Assembly (NCBI GenBank): GCA_016795065.1
Contig: JAEUIU010000075.1
Location: forward strand, 1-58,345
Reading direction: 5' to 3'
Origin: Phycisphaerae bacterium
Lineage (GTDB): Bacteria > Planctomycetota > Phycisphaerae > Phycisphaerales > SM1A02
Length of the DNA: 58,345 nt
The position numbers and the translations under genes are program-made. Positions 44,586 through 52,522 of this stretch are shown piece after piece (within the stretch, counting starts at the first letter, position 1; each line of letters starts with the position of its first letter). The notes under the pieces are model-generated. The model saw nothing but the letters and a program-made list of their open reading frames with translations, had not been told where the DNA came from and did no database searches.

Positions 44586-46163
44586 GTGGTCATGAACGCC
44601 GCTGCCTGGCTGGCCTCCTCAACGCTCGCTGTTTCCTCTGCGCTCCCCGTCGCCCCGGCCGTCCCTGTCGCCGAAGGTGGCGGCGGCGGCCTCACCAAAT
44701 GGCTGGTGCTGGGAGGGCTCTTTGTCCTTGGCTCGCTCATCGTCATGGTTTGGGCCCGCTGGGTCCGCACCATGCATCTGGCCCTCGGCTTTGCCGCGAC
44801 CGCAGCCCTTTGGGCAGTGGGCTACGTCTCCATGATGCAGCCGGGACTCGCTCTGGGTGAGATTCTCTTCGCGACGATGCTCGCGATCCTCTTCGTAGCG
44901 GGCTTTGTGGCCGGTCGTTTCGGCGATCACGACGTGCGGCCGGTGAGCGTCGGCCTGGTTTCGGCGTTCGCGAACCTGCTGGTGCTTGGGGCGTTTCTTC
45001 GCGACGAACAGCATGGGTCGAAGGTGACGCCACTGGTCTATGTCGCAGGGCTTTTCATCGCCAGCGCGCTGCTTGCCTGGCTCGGTGGCGTTTTCGGTCG
45101 GGCCGCGCGATCAGCCCGCGACGCATCCCCGCTGCCGAACGCGACCGCCCTCTTCGCGGTTGTCGCCGCCACCACCGTCTTTCTCCTCCTCATCACGGGC
45201 GGGCTCGTCACCAGCTACGAGTCCGGCTTGGCGGTGCCCGACTGGCCAAATTCCTACGGCCACAACATGCTCCTCTATCCCGTCTCCGAAATGAAGGGCG
45301 GCATCTTCTACGAGCACGCCCACCGTCTCTACGGCATGTTGGTCGGCACGACGGCCTTAGTGCTGGTCGTCGTGGTCTGGCGGAGCGAACGGGAGTCGTG
45401 GCTCCGCTCGCTCGCGGTGATCACGCTCTTGGCGGTGTGCTTTCAGGGCTACCTCGGCGGCACCCGCGTCACCGGCAACCTGACACTCTCGCAACAGGCC
45501 CAGGATCTGGCTCCGAGCATCGTTCGGGCGATCTTCCATGGCGTCTTCGCCCAGTTGGTCTTCGCCTCCTTCCTGACGGTGGCGGCAGCGACATCGCGAA
45601 CCTGGAAGGAAAGCCGACCCATTCTGCCACGTGCGAAGCCCACGTCGGAGGCGCCAGAGCTCGATGGTCGCGGACTCTCCGACGCGTCGCTCATCACCGA
45701 CCGCAGTGTGGCGTTGATCCTGCCGTGGGCGTTCGTCATCCAGTCAGCGCTTGGTGCGCTCTATCGGCACCTGCAACCGCCCGGAGGAGTGACCGCCGAA
45801 GGGCACCCGATGTGGGCGATCTTGGCGCACATGGCCATGGCTGTCGTCGTCACCGCCCTTGTGGTCATTGCTGGCGGCAGGGCCTGGGGACATAGCGCTC
45901 ATCCGGTCCTTCGTCGCCTCGGGCTCTTCCTCATGCATGGCGTTGGCGTCCAACTCTGCCTTGGCGTTGCGGCCGTCGCGGCGGTCTGGATTCGCACGGA
46001 TGCGGCAATTCCTGGATGGGAAGCGATCATCGTGACGACCCACCAAGTCACAGGCGCCGGCCTCTTGGGAGGGGCGGTGCTTCTTGCGGCTTGGAGCAAG
46101 CGACTCATTCTTCCAGTGGGTGATGCACGTCGCATGTCCGCTGGTGCCGCAACGCAAACCTGA
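44586..46163 (+). CDS. ctaA: Heme A synthase (COX15/CtaA) with N-terminal membrane extension
   Basis: CtaA oxidises heme O to heme A. The core (about residues 190-525) has the expected helices with heme-ligand histidines in FYEHAHRLYGMLVG (EHxHR), IVRAIFHGVFAQ, WAILAHMAMAV and VTTHQVTGAG. GLVTSYESGLAVPDWPNSYG is the family loop. The N-terminal about 180 residues add four to five helices not usual in CtaA, so the gene may be a fusion. The start is GTG 44586 or ATG 44592. DUF1579 follows after 12 bp. Confidence 0.9.
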   Translation: MVMNAAAWLASSTLAVSSALPVAPAVPVAEGGGGGLTKWLVLGGLFVLGSLIVMVWARWVRTMHLALGFAATAALWAVGYVSMMQPGLALGEILFATMLAILFVAGFVAGRFGDHDVRPVSVGLVSAFANLLVLGAFLRDEQHGSKVTPLVYVAGLFIASALLAWLGGVFGRAARSARDASPLPNATALFAVVAATTVFLLLITGGLVTSYESGLAVPDWPNSYGHNMLLYPVSEMKGGIFYEHAHRLYGMLVGTTALVLVVVVWRSERESWLRSLAVITLLAVCFQGYLGGTRVTGNLTLSQQAQDLAPSIVRAIFHGVFAQLVFASFLTVAAATSRTWKESRPILPRAKPTSEAPELDGRGLSDASLITDRSVALILPWAFVIQSALGALYRHLQPPGGVTAEGHPMWAILAHMAMAVVVTALVVIAGGRAWGHSAHPVLRRLGLFLMHGVGVQLCLGVAAVAAVWIRTDAAIPGWEAIIVTTHQVTGAGLLGGAVLLAAWSKRLILPVGDARRMSAGAATQT

Positions 46164-46175
46164 CCCGAGGATCTC

Positions 46176-46697
46176 ATGGCTGACCAGACCACCAACGACC
46201 CTCGCGCGGCATGGATGGAATACACGACTCCCGGGCCGGACCACGCCCTTCTCGGCCGCAGGCTCGGGAGTTGGGAGTTGACGGTCAGCGTCTTCGCCGC
46301 ACCCGGAGTCAAGGCCCACGAGAGCCGCGGCACGTCGACCTACGCCTGGATCATGGGCGGTCGCGTGCTTGAGAACTTGGTCGTTGGTGCACCGACTGGC
46401 CAGCCGTTTGAAGGTCGCGGCTACTCCGGCTTCGACACCCGAAACCGACGCTACTGGTTCGCGTGGTTTGATTCCACCGGCACCGGCCTGATGCGCGGCG
46501 ATGGCCAGCCGCTTCCAGGCAGTGATGGCATCCAATGGTCGACGGAGTCGACGGACGTGATTGCCCGAGGCGTGCGTCGGGCGCGAGGCGTGGAACGTTA
46601 CCTCTCCACCGACGAGTGGCGTTCAGAGAGCTACGCGATGACGCCCGATGGCGACGAATGGGTGATGGTCTCGTTTGACTATCGCCGTTCTCGATAG
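46176..46697 (+). CDS. DUF1579 family protein
   Basis: This 173-residue protein shows the DUF1579 start (PGPDHALLGRRLGSWELTVSVF) and the later FEGRGYSGFDTRNRRYWFAWFDSTGTGLM block. The family has a lipocalin-like beta-barrel prediction and no known function. It starts 12 bp after ctaA and is probably on the same transcript. No signal peptide is seen. Confidence 0.87.
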   Translation: MADQTTNDPRAAWMEYTTPGPDHALLGRRLGSWELTVSVFAAPGVKAHESRGTSTYAWIMGGRVLENLVVGAPTGQPFEGRGYSGFDTRNRRYWFAWFDSTGTGLMRGDGQPLPGSDGIQWSTESTDVIARGVRRARGVERYLSTDEWRSESYAMTPDGDEWVMVSFDYRRSR

Positions 46698-46723
46698 CGG
46701 GCTTTGCGGATCGCCTTCGCCGA

Positions 46724-48190
46724 TCACTCGCTCTGGAGGACCGGCTTGAGGGCTTCCTCAAGGGCGAGAATCGCGTAGATCGACACCAGGTCGGGGTGCG
46801 ACTCTTCCCATCGATCGGCGCTGTTCACCCATGATCCGTCGGTCCGCTGCCGCTTTACCAAGGCGGCGACCAGGTCGTCGCGCCAATTGCGGTTCGTCAT
46901 GGTGCCGTCGGCCGCGCGGGCGGGGATCTCCGGCTGTTGGGCAGCAAGAAGGGCCCGCGACATAGCGTGGTAGTAGTAGTAGAGGCCTTCTTGGCCAAGT
47001 CCGGGATTCTGGTCGAAGGTGTAGTGCTGACAGAGCCAATCGAAGGCCGCCTTCACTCGCTCGTCGTCACGGGAGAGCCCCGCATAGAGGAGGCTCTTGA
47101 AGCCTGCATAGGTCATGGAGCCGTAGGAACGGAGGCTGCGCGAACCGGGCGGCATCTTCTCGCCGGTTCGTCCCTCGCCTGCCTTGTCGCTAGCGAAACT
47201 CTCGCCCCCGTTGGCTGGCGTGTAGATGAAGCCGCCATCCGCGAAGGTCGCAGCAGGACCGGCGGGGGCCGACGCCTTTGTTGTTTCCACCGTCGTCCCG
47301 TCCGCCGCGGGAGCTGGGGTCAGCGGGGTGCGTGCACCGTTGCGGGCCCACGAGGCGTCATTGGTCGACGGCAGGTTCTGGGCCCGACCGACAAAGGCCA
47401 GGGCTTTCTGCACCGCGGGATCGTCCGGGCTCACGCCGGCGTCGTGCAGCGCGTCGAGCATGAACTGGGTGTTCGAAAGGTCGGGCCGTTTGTTGCGGCC
47501 GTAGCCCGCGCCGCCGAACCAATCTTGGGTCGGCTGGATGCCTTCGGACTGATCCCATTGCGTCGTGCGAAGCCAAGTCAGGGCACTGCGAATCTCATCG
47601 CTATAGCGTTGGTCATCCGAAACGGCCAAAGCGCTGAGGATCGCTGATGTCGTGTACGTTCCGACGCCGCCTTCGGCGAGGGCATCGAATCCTCCGTCGC
47701 GCACCTTCGCCGCGACGAATCCAAAGGCCCGCTTGCCCGCGGGGTCGTCCGGCTGCGCCTGAACGAAGGCCTTCGCGCCCATGGCGGTGACGGCGAGCGA
47801 AGCGCTGGATGCTCGTGGCTGATCCGTCGGCTGGACCGCTTCCTTCTCCATCCACGCGCCGCTCGGCCGCTGCGATGAGCGAAGGTACGCAAGTCCTCGG
47901 TCGATGGCCGCCTTCGCCGCGTCGAACTGCTCCCGGCTCATCGGCACGGCTTCGGAAGCGCGAGCGATGCGAGTCATCACCCGCAACGGCTGAGCGATGG
48001 GGGAGGGTAGTCGAGGGAGGGATTGCGTCGTAATCTTCGACGGGTCGACGCGCTCGTCCAACGGTTTGGATGGCGGATCAAAAGGCGGAGCGACTGTCGA
48101 ACCTTGCTCAGGCGGCGCCACAGGGGGAGCGGATGCTTGTTTCAACGGCGAGGCGATGGCTAGCAATGAGGCTAGAGAGGCTGCGAGCAT
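46724..48190 (-). CDS. Secreted squalene-cyclase/prenyltransferase-repeat protein
   Basis: This 488-residue protein starts with a signal peptide (LAASLASLLAIASPLKQASA) at ATG 48190, after GGAG. It has alpha/alpha-barrel repeats of the prenyltransferase-squalene oxidase type (IDRGLAYLRSSQRPSGAWM, ALTWLRTTQWDQSEGIQPTQD, LVKRQRTDGSWVN). No terpene cyclase DxDD catalytic motif is visible, so it is probably a structural or binding relative common in Planctomycetota rather than a hopanoid enzyme. Confidence 0.85.
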   Translation of the reverse strand: MLAASLASLLAIASPLKQASAPPVAPPEQGSTVAPPFDPPSKPLDERVDPSKITTQSLPRLPSPIAQPLRVMTRIARASEAVPMSREQFDAAKAAIDRGLAYLRSSQRPSGAWMEKEAVQPTDQPRASSASLAVTAMGAKAFVQAQPDDPAGKRAFGFVAAKVRDGGFDALAEGGVGTYTTSAILSALAVSDDQRYSDEIRSALTWLRTTQWDQSEGIQPTQDWFGGAGYGRNKRPDLSNTQFMLDALHDAGVSPDDPAVQKALAFVGRAQNLPSTNDASWARNGARTPLTPAPAADGTTVETTKASAPAGPAATFADGGFIYTPANGGESFASDKAGEGRTGEKMPPGSRSLRSYGSMTYAGFKSLLYAGLSRDDERVKAAFDWLCQHYTFDQNPGLGQEGLYYYYHAMSRALLAAQQPEIPARAADGTMTNRNWRDDLVAALVKRQRTDGSWVNSADRWEESHPDLVSIYAILALEEALKPVLQSE

Positions 48191-48293
48191 GCGGAATCTC
48201 CGTGTAGGCTCGTGATCCGAGCAAGGCACGCGACATCACGGCAGCACGATACTCGCACGCTCCATCTCTGCTAGCACGTGTCGGCGGTGCCGC

Positions 48294-48965
48294 TCAGGCG
48301 AGGTCGTCTGTCCGCTTCGCCTTGGCCTTGGGCCGCAACGGGCTCTCACCGATGGATGCACTGTTGGCTCGGCCAGCAACGGTTTCCAATGCCCTGCTCC
48401 CCATCGGCTGGGATCCTCCCAAGGCCATCCCGCCCGCTGCGCTCGGTCCAGGTCCGCCGGGTGTTGATCCACTTGCGGCGTTGTCATGGAGAGGACGATT
48501 CGGATTGGTCGGCGAGGCGCTTGGCTGACTGCTTCCTGTATGGGATGCCACCGCTGCGTTTCCGTTTGCGTTCCCAATGGCGCTCCAAGCTCGGAGCCCT
48601 GCGGTCGCAAGTGTTGCGAGTGCCGCGGGCTCGGCGCGCATCGCACGCAACACCAGTTCGGAAGGAACCACAGCGAGCTTCTCTGGGTCGCGCTCTATCA
48701 AGATTTGTAAGAGGACGGCGTTGGTGATGTCCGCTCCGGAACGACTATCCGTGACTTGCACAGCTCGCCCTTCGGCGACCAGCGCGATGACGCCATCGTG
48801 GGTGAGATGTCGACTGCGAATCGTGTCGTAGAGACGTCGGTTCGGGTACTTGCGAATGCGGACTGGCTCTGAAGCCAATCCGGTCTTGGAGTCGCGGTGG
48901 ATGTCGTTGGCGATGGTGCCAGGACGATGCAGAGGATGATCGTCCTTCATTGGCGAGAAACTCAT
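48294..48965 (-). CDS. PhaR-like regulator (PHA accumulation regulator DNA-binding domain)
   Basis: This cytoplasmic protein (about 223 residues) has the PHB/PHA accumulation regulator N-terminal domain: VRIRKYPNRRLYDTIRSRHLTHDGVIALVAEGRAVQVTDSRSG is almost diagnostic. In other bacteria PhaR represses phasin genes and senses polyhydroxyalkanoate. The rest is Ala/Gly/Pro/Ser-rich and low-complexity. Start choice is unclear: ATG 48965 has GGAG at 8 nt; ATG 48980 and GTG 49043 are alternatives. No PHA synthase lies in the window. Confidence 0.83.
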   Translation of the reverse strand: MSFSPMKDDHPLHRPGTIANDIHRDSKTGLASEPVRIRKYPNRRLYDTIRSRHLTHDGVIALVAEGRAVQVTDSRSGADITNAVLLQILIERDPEKLAVVPSELVLRAMRAEPAALATLATAGLRAWSAIGNANGNAAVASHTGSSQPSASPTNPNRPLHDNAASGSTPGGPGPSAAGGMALGGSQPMGSRALETVAGRANSASIGESPLRPKAKAKRTDDLA

Positions 48966-49216
48966 TTTGTGGCGCTCCATGAGAGCCTTGCGCCGCGATG
49001 TGGAAGAACACCCATGCTCTTCCTTGTGAGATTGCACCATCACCGGATGCGCCGGGCGTGAACTTTAGCTGAAAAATCGCTCATGGCTCTGAGTTTCGGA
49101 ACATTGCAGGCGATCACCTGAAGCTCTGGCAGCTCCTGTCCGCCATCTCATTCGACTAGTGAAAGCCACAGTCGACAGCTCGGCGTCCGCGACGCGGCGT
49201 CAAGCGCTGTGTCGGC
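48966..49216. other. Intergenic region upstream of the PhaR-like gene
   Basis: About 250 bp between two minus-strand genes. The frame of the PhaR-like gene continues to 49043. I see no clear promoter, terminator or RNA element. Confidence 0.3.
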
Positions 49217-50329
49217 TCAGCGAACGGCTCCGATGACCAGGTGCCGTGTGGAAATGGCACCAGCCGAGATCTCGATTGGGAAGAAGAGAAGACCGGTCGC
49301 CCCGGCCGTCGGCGTCACCTTGACCTTGATCGAGACGCTGCCCTTGTCGTCGGCGACCTGATCGACGAGCTCGACCACCGCCTGAGGGGAAAGGCTCTTG
49401 ATGCCCGTCACCCGCTGGGACTTCATGTTCTCGATTTCAAGGTCGAACTCACCCGAAGTGCCTGGTGCGATCCGTCCAAATGTCGACCGGTACTCGTGGA
49501 CCTTGAGTTTGGGCGAGATCTTGGTGGTCTCGTGCCGCACTCGCAGGTCGATGATCGGGCAGTCCGGACGGTCGGTTTCGATGATGAGGTAGGGGGGGAC
49601 GAACTTGCCCGCGTTCGGGTCGGCTGCGGCGGTGAAGTCGTACCGCAACGTGTATGCAGCCCGAGGGGCGTCGGTGCCGGGGGTAAAGTCGATCAGCGCG
49701 GGTGGGCCGCCCTGAACGGCGATCACGCTGAAGGGCTTCCCATCGGATGCGGCGAGGGTGAAGGTCCCGCTCAAGGGCATGGGTGGGTTGACCTGTTGTT
49801 GGACATCGAGGAAGCCCGGGGTAGCCCGAATCGGGTAGGCCACTTCGGCCTCCAGTTCGATGCGCAGGACGAACCGCGGGAAGCCCTCGAACATCACCTT
49901 GAGGTCGGCCATCTTCTTGACCGGAGCTTTGGAGAGCTTGATCGAGATAGGGAATTCAATCGAGCCGTTCGCCGGAATCTCTTTCCCCGTGATATCCACC
50001 CCGGTGCATTGGCAACTCGGGACAGCGTTCAGGATCTTCACTGGCCGATCCAGCAGGTTGACGAGCTTGACCGTGCTGTCCGCCGTGCTTCCCGGAGACT
50101 TGATCCCGAAGTTGATCTTGGTCGGTTCCGCTCGGACAGGCGCCTCGGTGGCGGCAGGAGTGACCGGGGCCTGGGTTGCGGTGGCGGGCACGTCGATCTG
50201 AGCTGCCGCTGTCGCCGGCGGAGTCGCGGGCGAGGTTGGGGGAGCTGCTTCTGAGCACCGCAGCATCGACGAAGAAGCGGCCAAAAGCACGAGGACGGCT
50301 GGAAGCGGGTAGTTGGAAAGCAAGTGCAT
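49217..50329 (-). CDS. DUF1573 protein, probably exported
   Basis: This 370-residue protein has an N-terminal signal-like helix (PLPAVLVLLAASSSMLRCSEA), a Pro/Ala/Thr linker and a DUF1573 domain. The domain is recognised from TKINFGIKSPGSTADSTVKLVNLLDRPVKILNAVPSCQCTGVDI and the CTGVDITGKEIPANGSIEFPISI turn. DUF1573 proteins are immunoglobulin-like and abundant in Planctomycetota and Bacteroidota, with unknown function. A second beta-sandwich (residues about 180-370) is present. The Cys in LRCS does not fit a lipobox well. It is divergent from the reductase gene. Confidence 0.85.
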   Translation of the reverse strand: MHLLSNYPLPAVLVLLAASSSMLRCSEAAPPTSPATPPATAAAQIDVPATATQAPVTPAATEAPVRAEPTKINFGIKSPGSTADSTVKLVNLLDRPVKILNAVPSCQCTGVDITGKEIPANGSIEFPISIKLSKAPVKKMADLKVMFEGFPRFVLRIELEAEVAYPIRATPGFLDVQQQVNPPMPLSGTFTLAASDGKPFSVIAVQGGPPALIDFTPGTDAPRAAYTLRYDFTAAADPNAGKFVPPYLIIETDRPDCPIIDLRVRHETTKISPKLKVHEYRSTFGRIAPGTSGEFDLEIENMKSQRVTGIKSLSPQAVVELVDQVADDKGSVSIKVKVTPTAGATGLLFFPIEISAGAISTRHLVIGAVR

Positions 50330-50472
50330 GGGTCAAATCGCTGGGGGAGTTCAAAAAGCGGGCCCGGTCTGTGAAGCGTACGGTGATGGCGGCCGTAGTG
50401 ATTTAGGCGATCGGCTCTGAGCCTGATTGGACGAGCATGAGGGGCCTTCGTCCACCGCTACACTCCTCGTCC

Positions 50473-51510
50473 ATGCGGGCCATCGTCATTGAACGGCAGG
50501 GGACACCGGTCGCCTCGAACGTGCGGTTGGATCCGGCATTTCCGGATCCGATTCCAGGCCTGGGCGAGGTTCTCGTCCGAACCGAGGCCTCCGCGCTGAA
50601 CCACTTGGATCTCTGGGTCGGGCGCGGCCTGCCCGGAATCGACCTCACCTATCCTCGTATTTCAGGCTCGGACGGGGCGGGAGTCGTCGAGGCGGTCGGG
50701 CCCGGCATCGATCCGAGCTGGATCGGGGCCAGGGTGCTGCTCAATGCGGCCGTTCCTCAGCCTGACCCGACTCTTCCGGATCGATCTCCTGCCCCTGACG
50801 ACATCCGGATGATCGGGGAGCACACCAACGGCTGTCTGGCAGAGAAGTTCACCGCACCGGCGACGAACCTCGTGGCGATTGGGGATGCCGATCCAACCGA
50901 AGCGGTTGCCTTCGGCCTGACCCACCTTACTGCGTGGAGGATGATGGTCACCCGGTCGGGGCTGCGGGCCGGTCAGTCGGTCCTCATCACGGGAATCGGC
51001 GGTGGCGTTGCACTTGCGGCCTTGAACATCGCCAAGCATTTCGGTTGCTCGACGATCGTCACCAGTCGCTCGGTGGCAAAGCTGGAGCAAGCCAAGGCGA
51101 TCGGCGCGACTCACGGCGTGCTGGATTCCGGCGGAGACTGGTCGCGGGATGTGCGAAAGCTCACCGGCAAACGGGGAGTTGACCTCTGCATCGATTCCAT
51201 TGGCAAGAGCGTCCACGGCCAGTGCATTCGCAGCCTCTCCCGAGGTGGCACCTTCGCGACGTGTGGATGCACGACCGGATTTGACGGTGTGACCGACCTT
51301 GCCCGGATCTTCTGGAACCAACTCACCTTGGTCGGTTCCACCATGGGCACCATGGATGAATTCCGGCAGTGTGTCGCCCTCTTCCGGTCGGGGGCGATTC
51401 GCCCGGTCATCGACACTGTGTTTACCCCGGAGCGGGGCCAGGCTGCCTATACCCGCCTCGAGGCCGGGGAGCAGTTTGGAAAGGTCGTCGTTGATTGGCG
51501 AAAGGGCTGA
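50473..51510 (+). CDS. Medium-chain dehydrogenase/reductase (quinone oxidoreductase-like)
   Basis: This 345-residue cytoplasmic oxidoreductase uses NAD(P)H. The GroES-like N-terminus (GEVLVRTEASALNHLDLWVGRGLPG) and Rossmann motif (VLITGIGGGVALAALNIAKHFG) are clear. The catalytic zinc Cys is replaced (NHLDLW) and the structural-zinc loop lacks its four Cys, so it is probably zinc-free and closer to quinone oxidoreductases. ATG 50473 is the family start; the frame opens at 50437 without support. Confidence 0.9.
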   Translation: MRAIVIERQGTPVASNVRLDPAFPDPIPGLGEVLVRTEASALNHLDLWVGRGLPGIDLTYPRISGSDGAGVVEAVGPGIDPSWIGARVLLNAAVPQPDPTLPDRSPAPDDIRMIGEHTNGCLAEKFTAPATNLVAIGDADPTEAVAFGLTHLTAWRMMVTRSGLRAGQSVLITGIGGGVALAALNIAKHFGCSTIVTSRSVAKLEQAKAIGATHGVLDSGGDWSRDVRKLTGKRGVDLCIDSIGKSVHGQCIRSLSRGGTFATCGCTTGFDGVTDLARIFWNQLTLVGSTMGTMDEFRQCVALFRSGAIRPVIDTVFTPERGQAAYTRLEAGEQFGKVVVDWRKG

Positions 51511-51823
51511 CGCTACCCCCCCCAATTCACGGGATTTCCTGCTCGATCTGGCGTTCTGGCGGAGTGCCCCCGTATACTCGGCTCGCTGCCGTCCCAGCGG
51601 TACGTTCGTTCCCTGTGCTGCCTTCGCTGTCCCATCCCTGTTGGCGGCACAGCTCCGGGTGTAGTTGAGGACATCGGCATTGAAGTCCATGGACATTCCA
51701 CTCGCTCCTTATCCGTGGTCGGCTGGAAACAGCCTGTTAGCCGACGTCGACATGCGTGTCCTGTCGGCGTTCCTGTCCATGAGCAACGCCGCTTTCGGCA
51801 CGTCACCCACCTTGAGGTCAACC
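51511..51823. other. Region between the reductase gene and clpS
   Basis: This 313-bp stretch contains TATACT at 51573-51578, a good -10 element without a clear -35 (nearby TGGCGT is weak). The clpS frame extends upstream to 51665, but that part is not conserved-looking. Confidence 0.4.
51573..51578 (+). promoter_or_regulatory. Possible -10 element of clpS
   Basis: TATACT, in the same form as the element proposed upstream of metK. The -35 is not convincing. Confidence 0.3.
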
Positions 51824-52240
51824 GTGTCCTATCGGAACTGCGAGGCTGCAAGCGAAGAGCCGGTGAAGCCAGCCCCAGCGCCTGCCACAACTGAGACGGA
51901 GACCCCGGTTTCGTCACCTCAACGAAGCACGGGGAGCGGAACCGGCGCAGGTGTGGCGACGGCTGTTCGACCCGCGCCTGCCCCATCTCGACCGACTCCT
52001 GACGTTCTGCCGCCATGGCGTGTTCTGCTGCACAACGACGACCGCAATGACATGGATTACGTCGTTGAGACAATTGTCCGTGTGGTCCGACTCAATCGAC
52101 CGTCCGCCACCCGATGCATGGTCGAAGCCCATCGAAAGGGCTGCGGGCAGGTGTTGGCGACGCACCGGGAACGTGCCGAATTTTTAGCCGAGCAACTGAG
52201 AAGCTGCCGCCTCACGGTGACCATCGAGCCCGTGCGGTAG
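51824..52240 (+). CDS. clpS: ATP-dependent Clp protease adaptor ClpS
   Basis: ClpS delivers N-degron proteins to ClpAP. The domain is in the C-terminal half: WRVLLHNDDRNDMDYVVETIVRVV (HNDD-x-x-M-D-x-V, the ligand pocket), ATRCMVEAHRKGCGQVLATHRERAEF. GTG 51824 has GAGG at 7 nt and gives 138 residues; ATG codons at 51689, 51752 and 51779 have weaker sites. The N-terminal about 45 residues are a Pro/Ala/Thr-rich extension. No clpA is present. Confidence 0.88.
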   Translation: MSYRNCEAASEEPVKPAPAPATTETETPVSSPQRSTGSGTGAGVATAVRPAPAPSRPTPDVLPPWRVLLHNDDRNDMDYVVETIVRVVRLNRPSATRCMVEAHRKGCGQVLATHRERAEFLAEQLRSCRLTVTIEPVR

Positions 52241-52522
52241 GCCGGCGAATCATCAGGTTTGCACCTGCCTTCCGCGCGGCCGTCGTGTCCGGGTGGGGGG
52301 TTGTGCCATGCCTCGGCCTAGCAAGCCGGGCCGAAACAGCGGCCCGAGCTCCAAGTCTCTGACAGGGCTGACCTTTTCCAAACTTTCGCGCTGGATCTCG
52401 GTTCAGTCAGAGCTACTTTGCTAGGTGATTCCGCGCATTCCGGCCGCCGCACTCGTGTGCGGGGACGGTTTGGTGTCTGACAGTGGGGGCCCGCTCAGGT
52501 GCGGGCTCTAGGAGGACTTCGA
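52241..52522. other. Leader region of the dockerin protein gene
   Basis: Two hairpins are seen: CCGCAC-TCGT-GTGCGG (52447-52462) and GCCCGC-TCAGGT-GCGGGC (52489-52506). The second ends 4 nt before the AGGAGG ribosome site of the gene at 52523. I see no clear promoter. Confidence 0.4.
52489..52506 (+). promoter_or_regulatory. Hairpin just upstream of the ribosome site
   Basis: A 6-bp perfect GC stem with a 6-nt loop ends 4 nt before AGGAGG. It could control translation or protect the 5' end. Confidence 0.35.

Noticed and set aside
46724..48190. Hopanoid-making squalene-hopene cyclase
   Set aside because: Repeats are present, but length is short, a signal peptide is present and no DxDD motif is visible.
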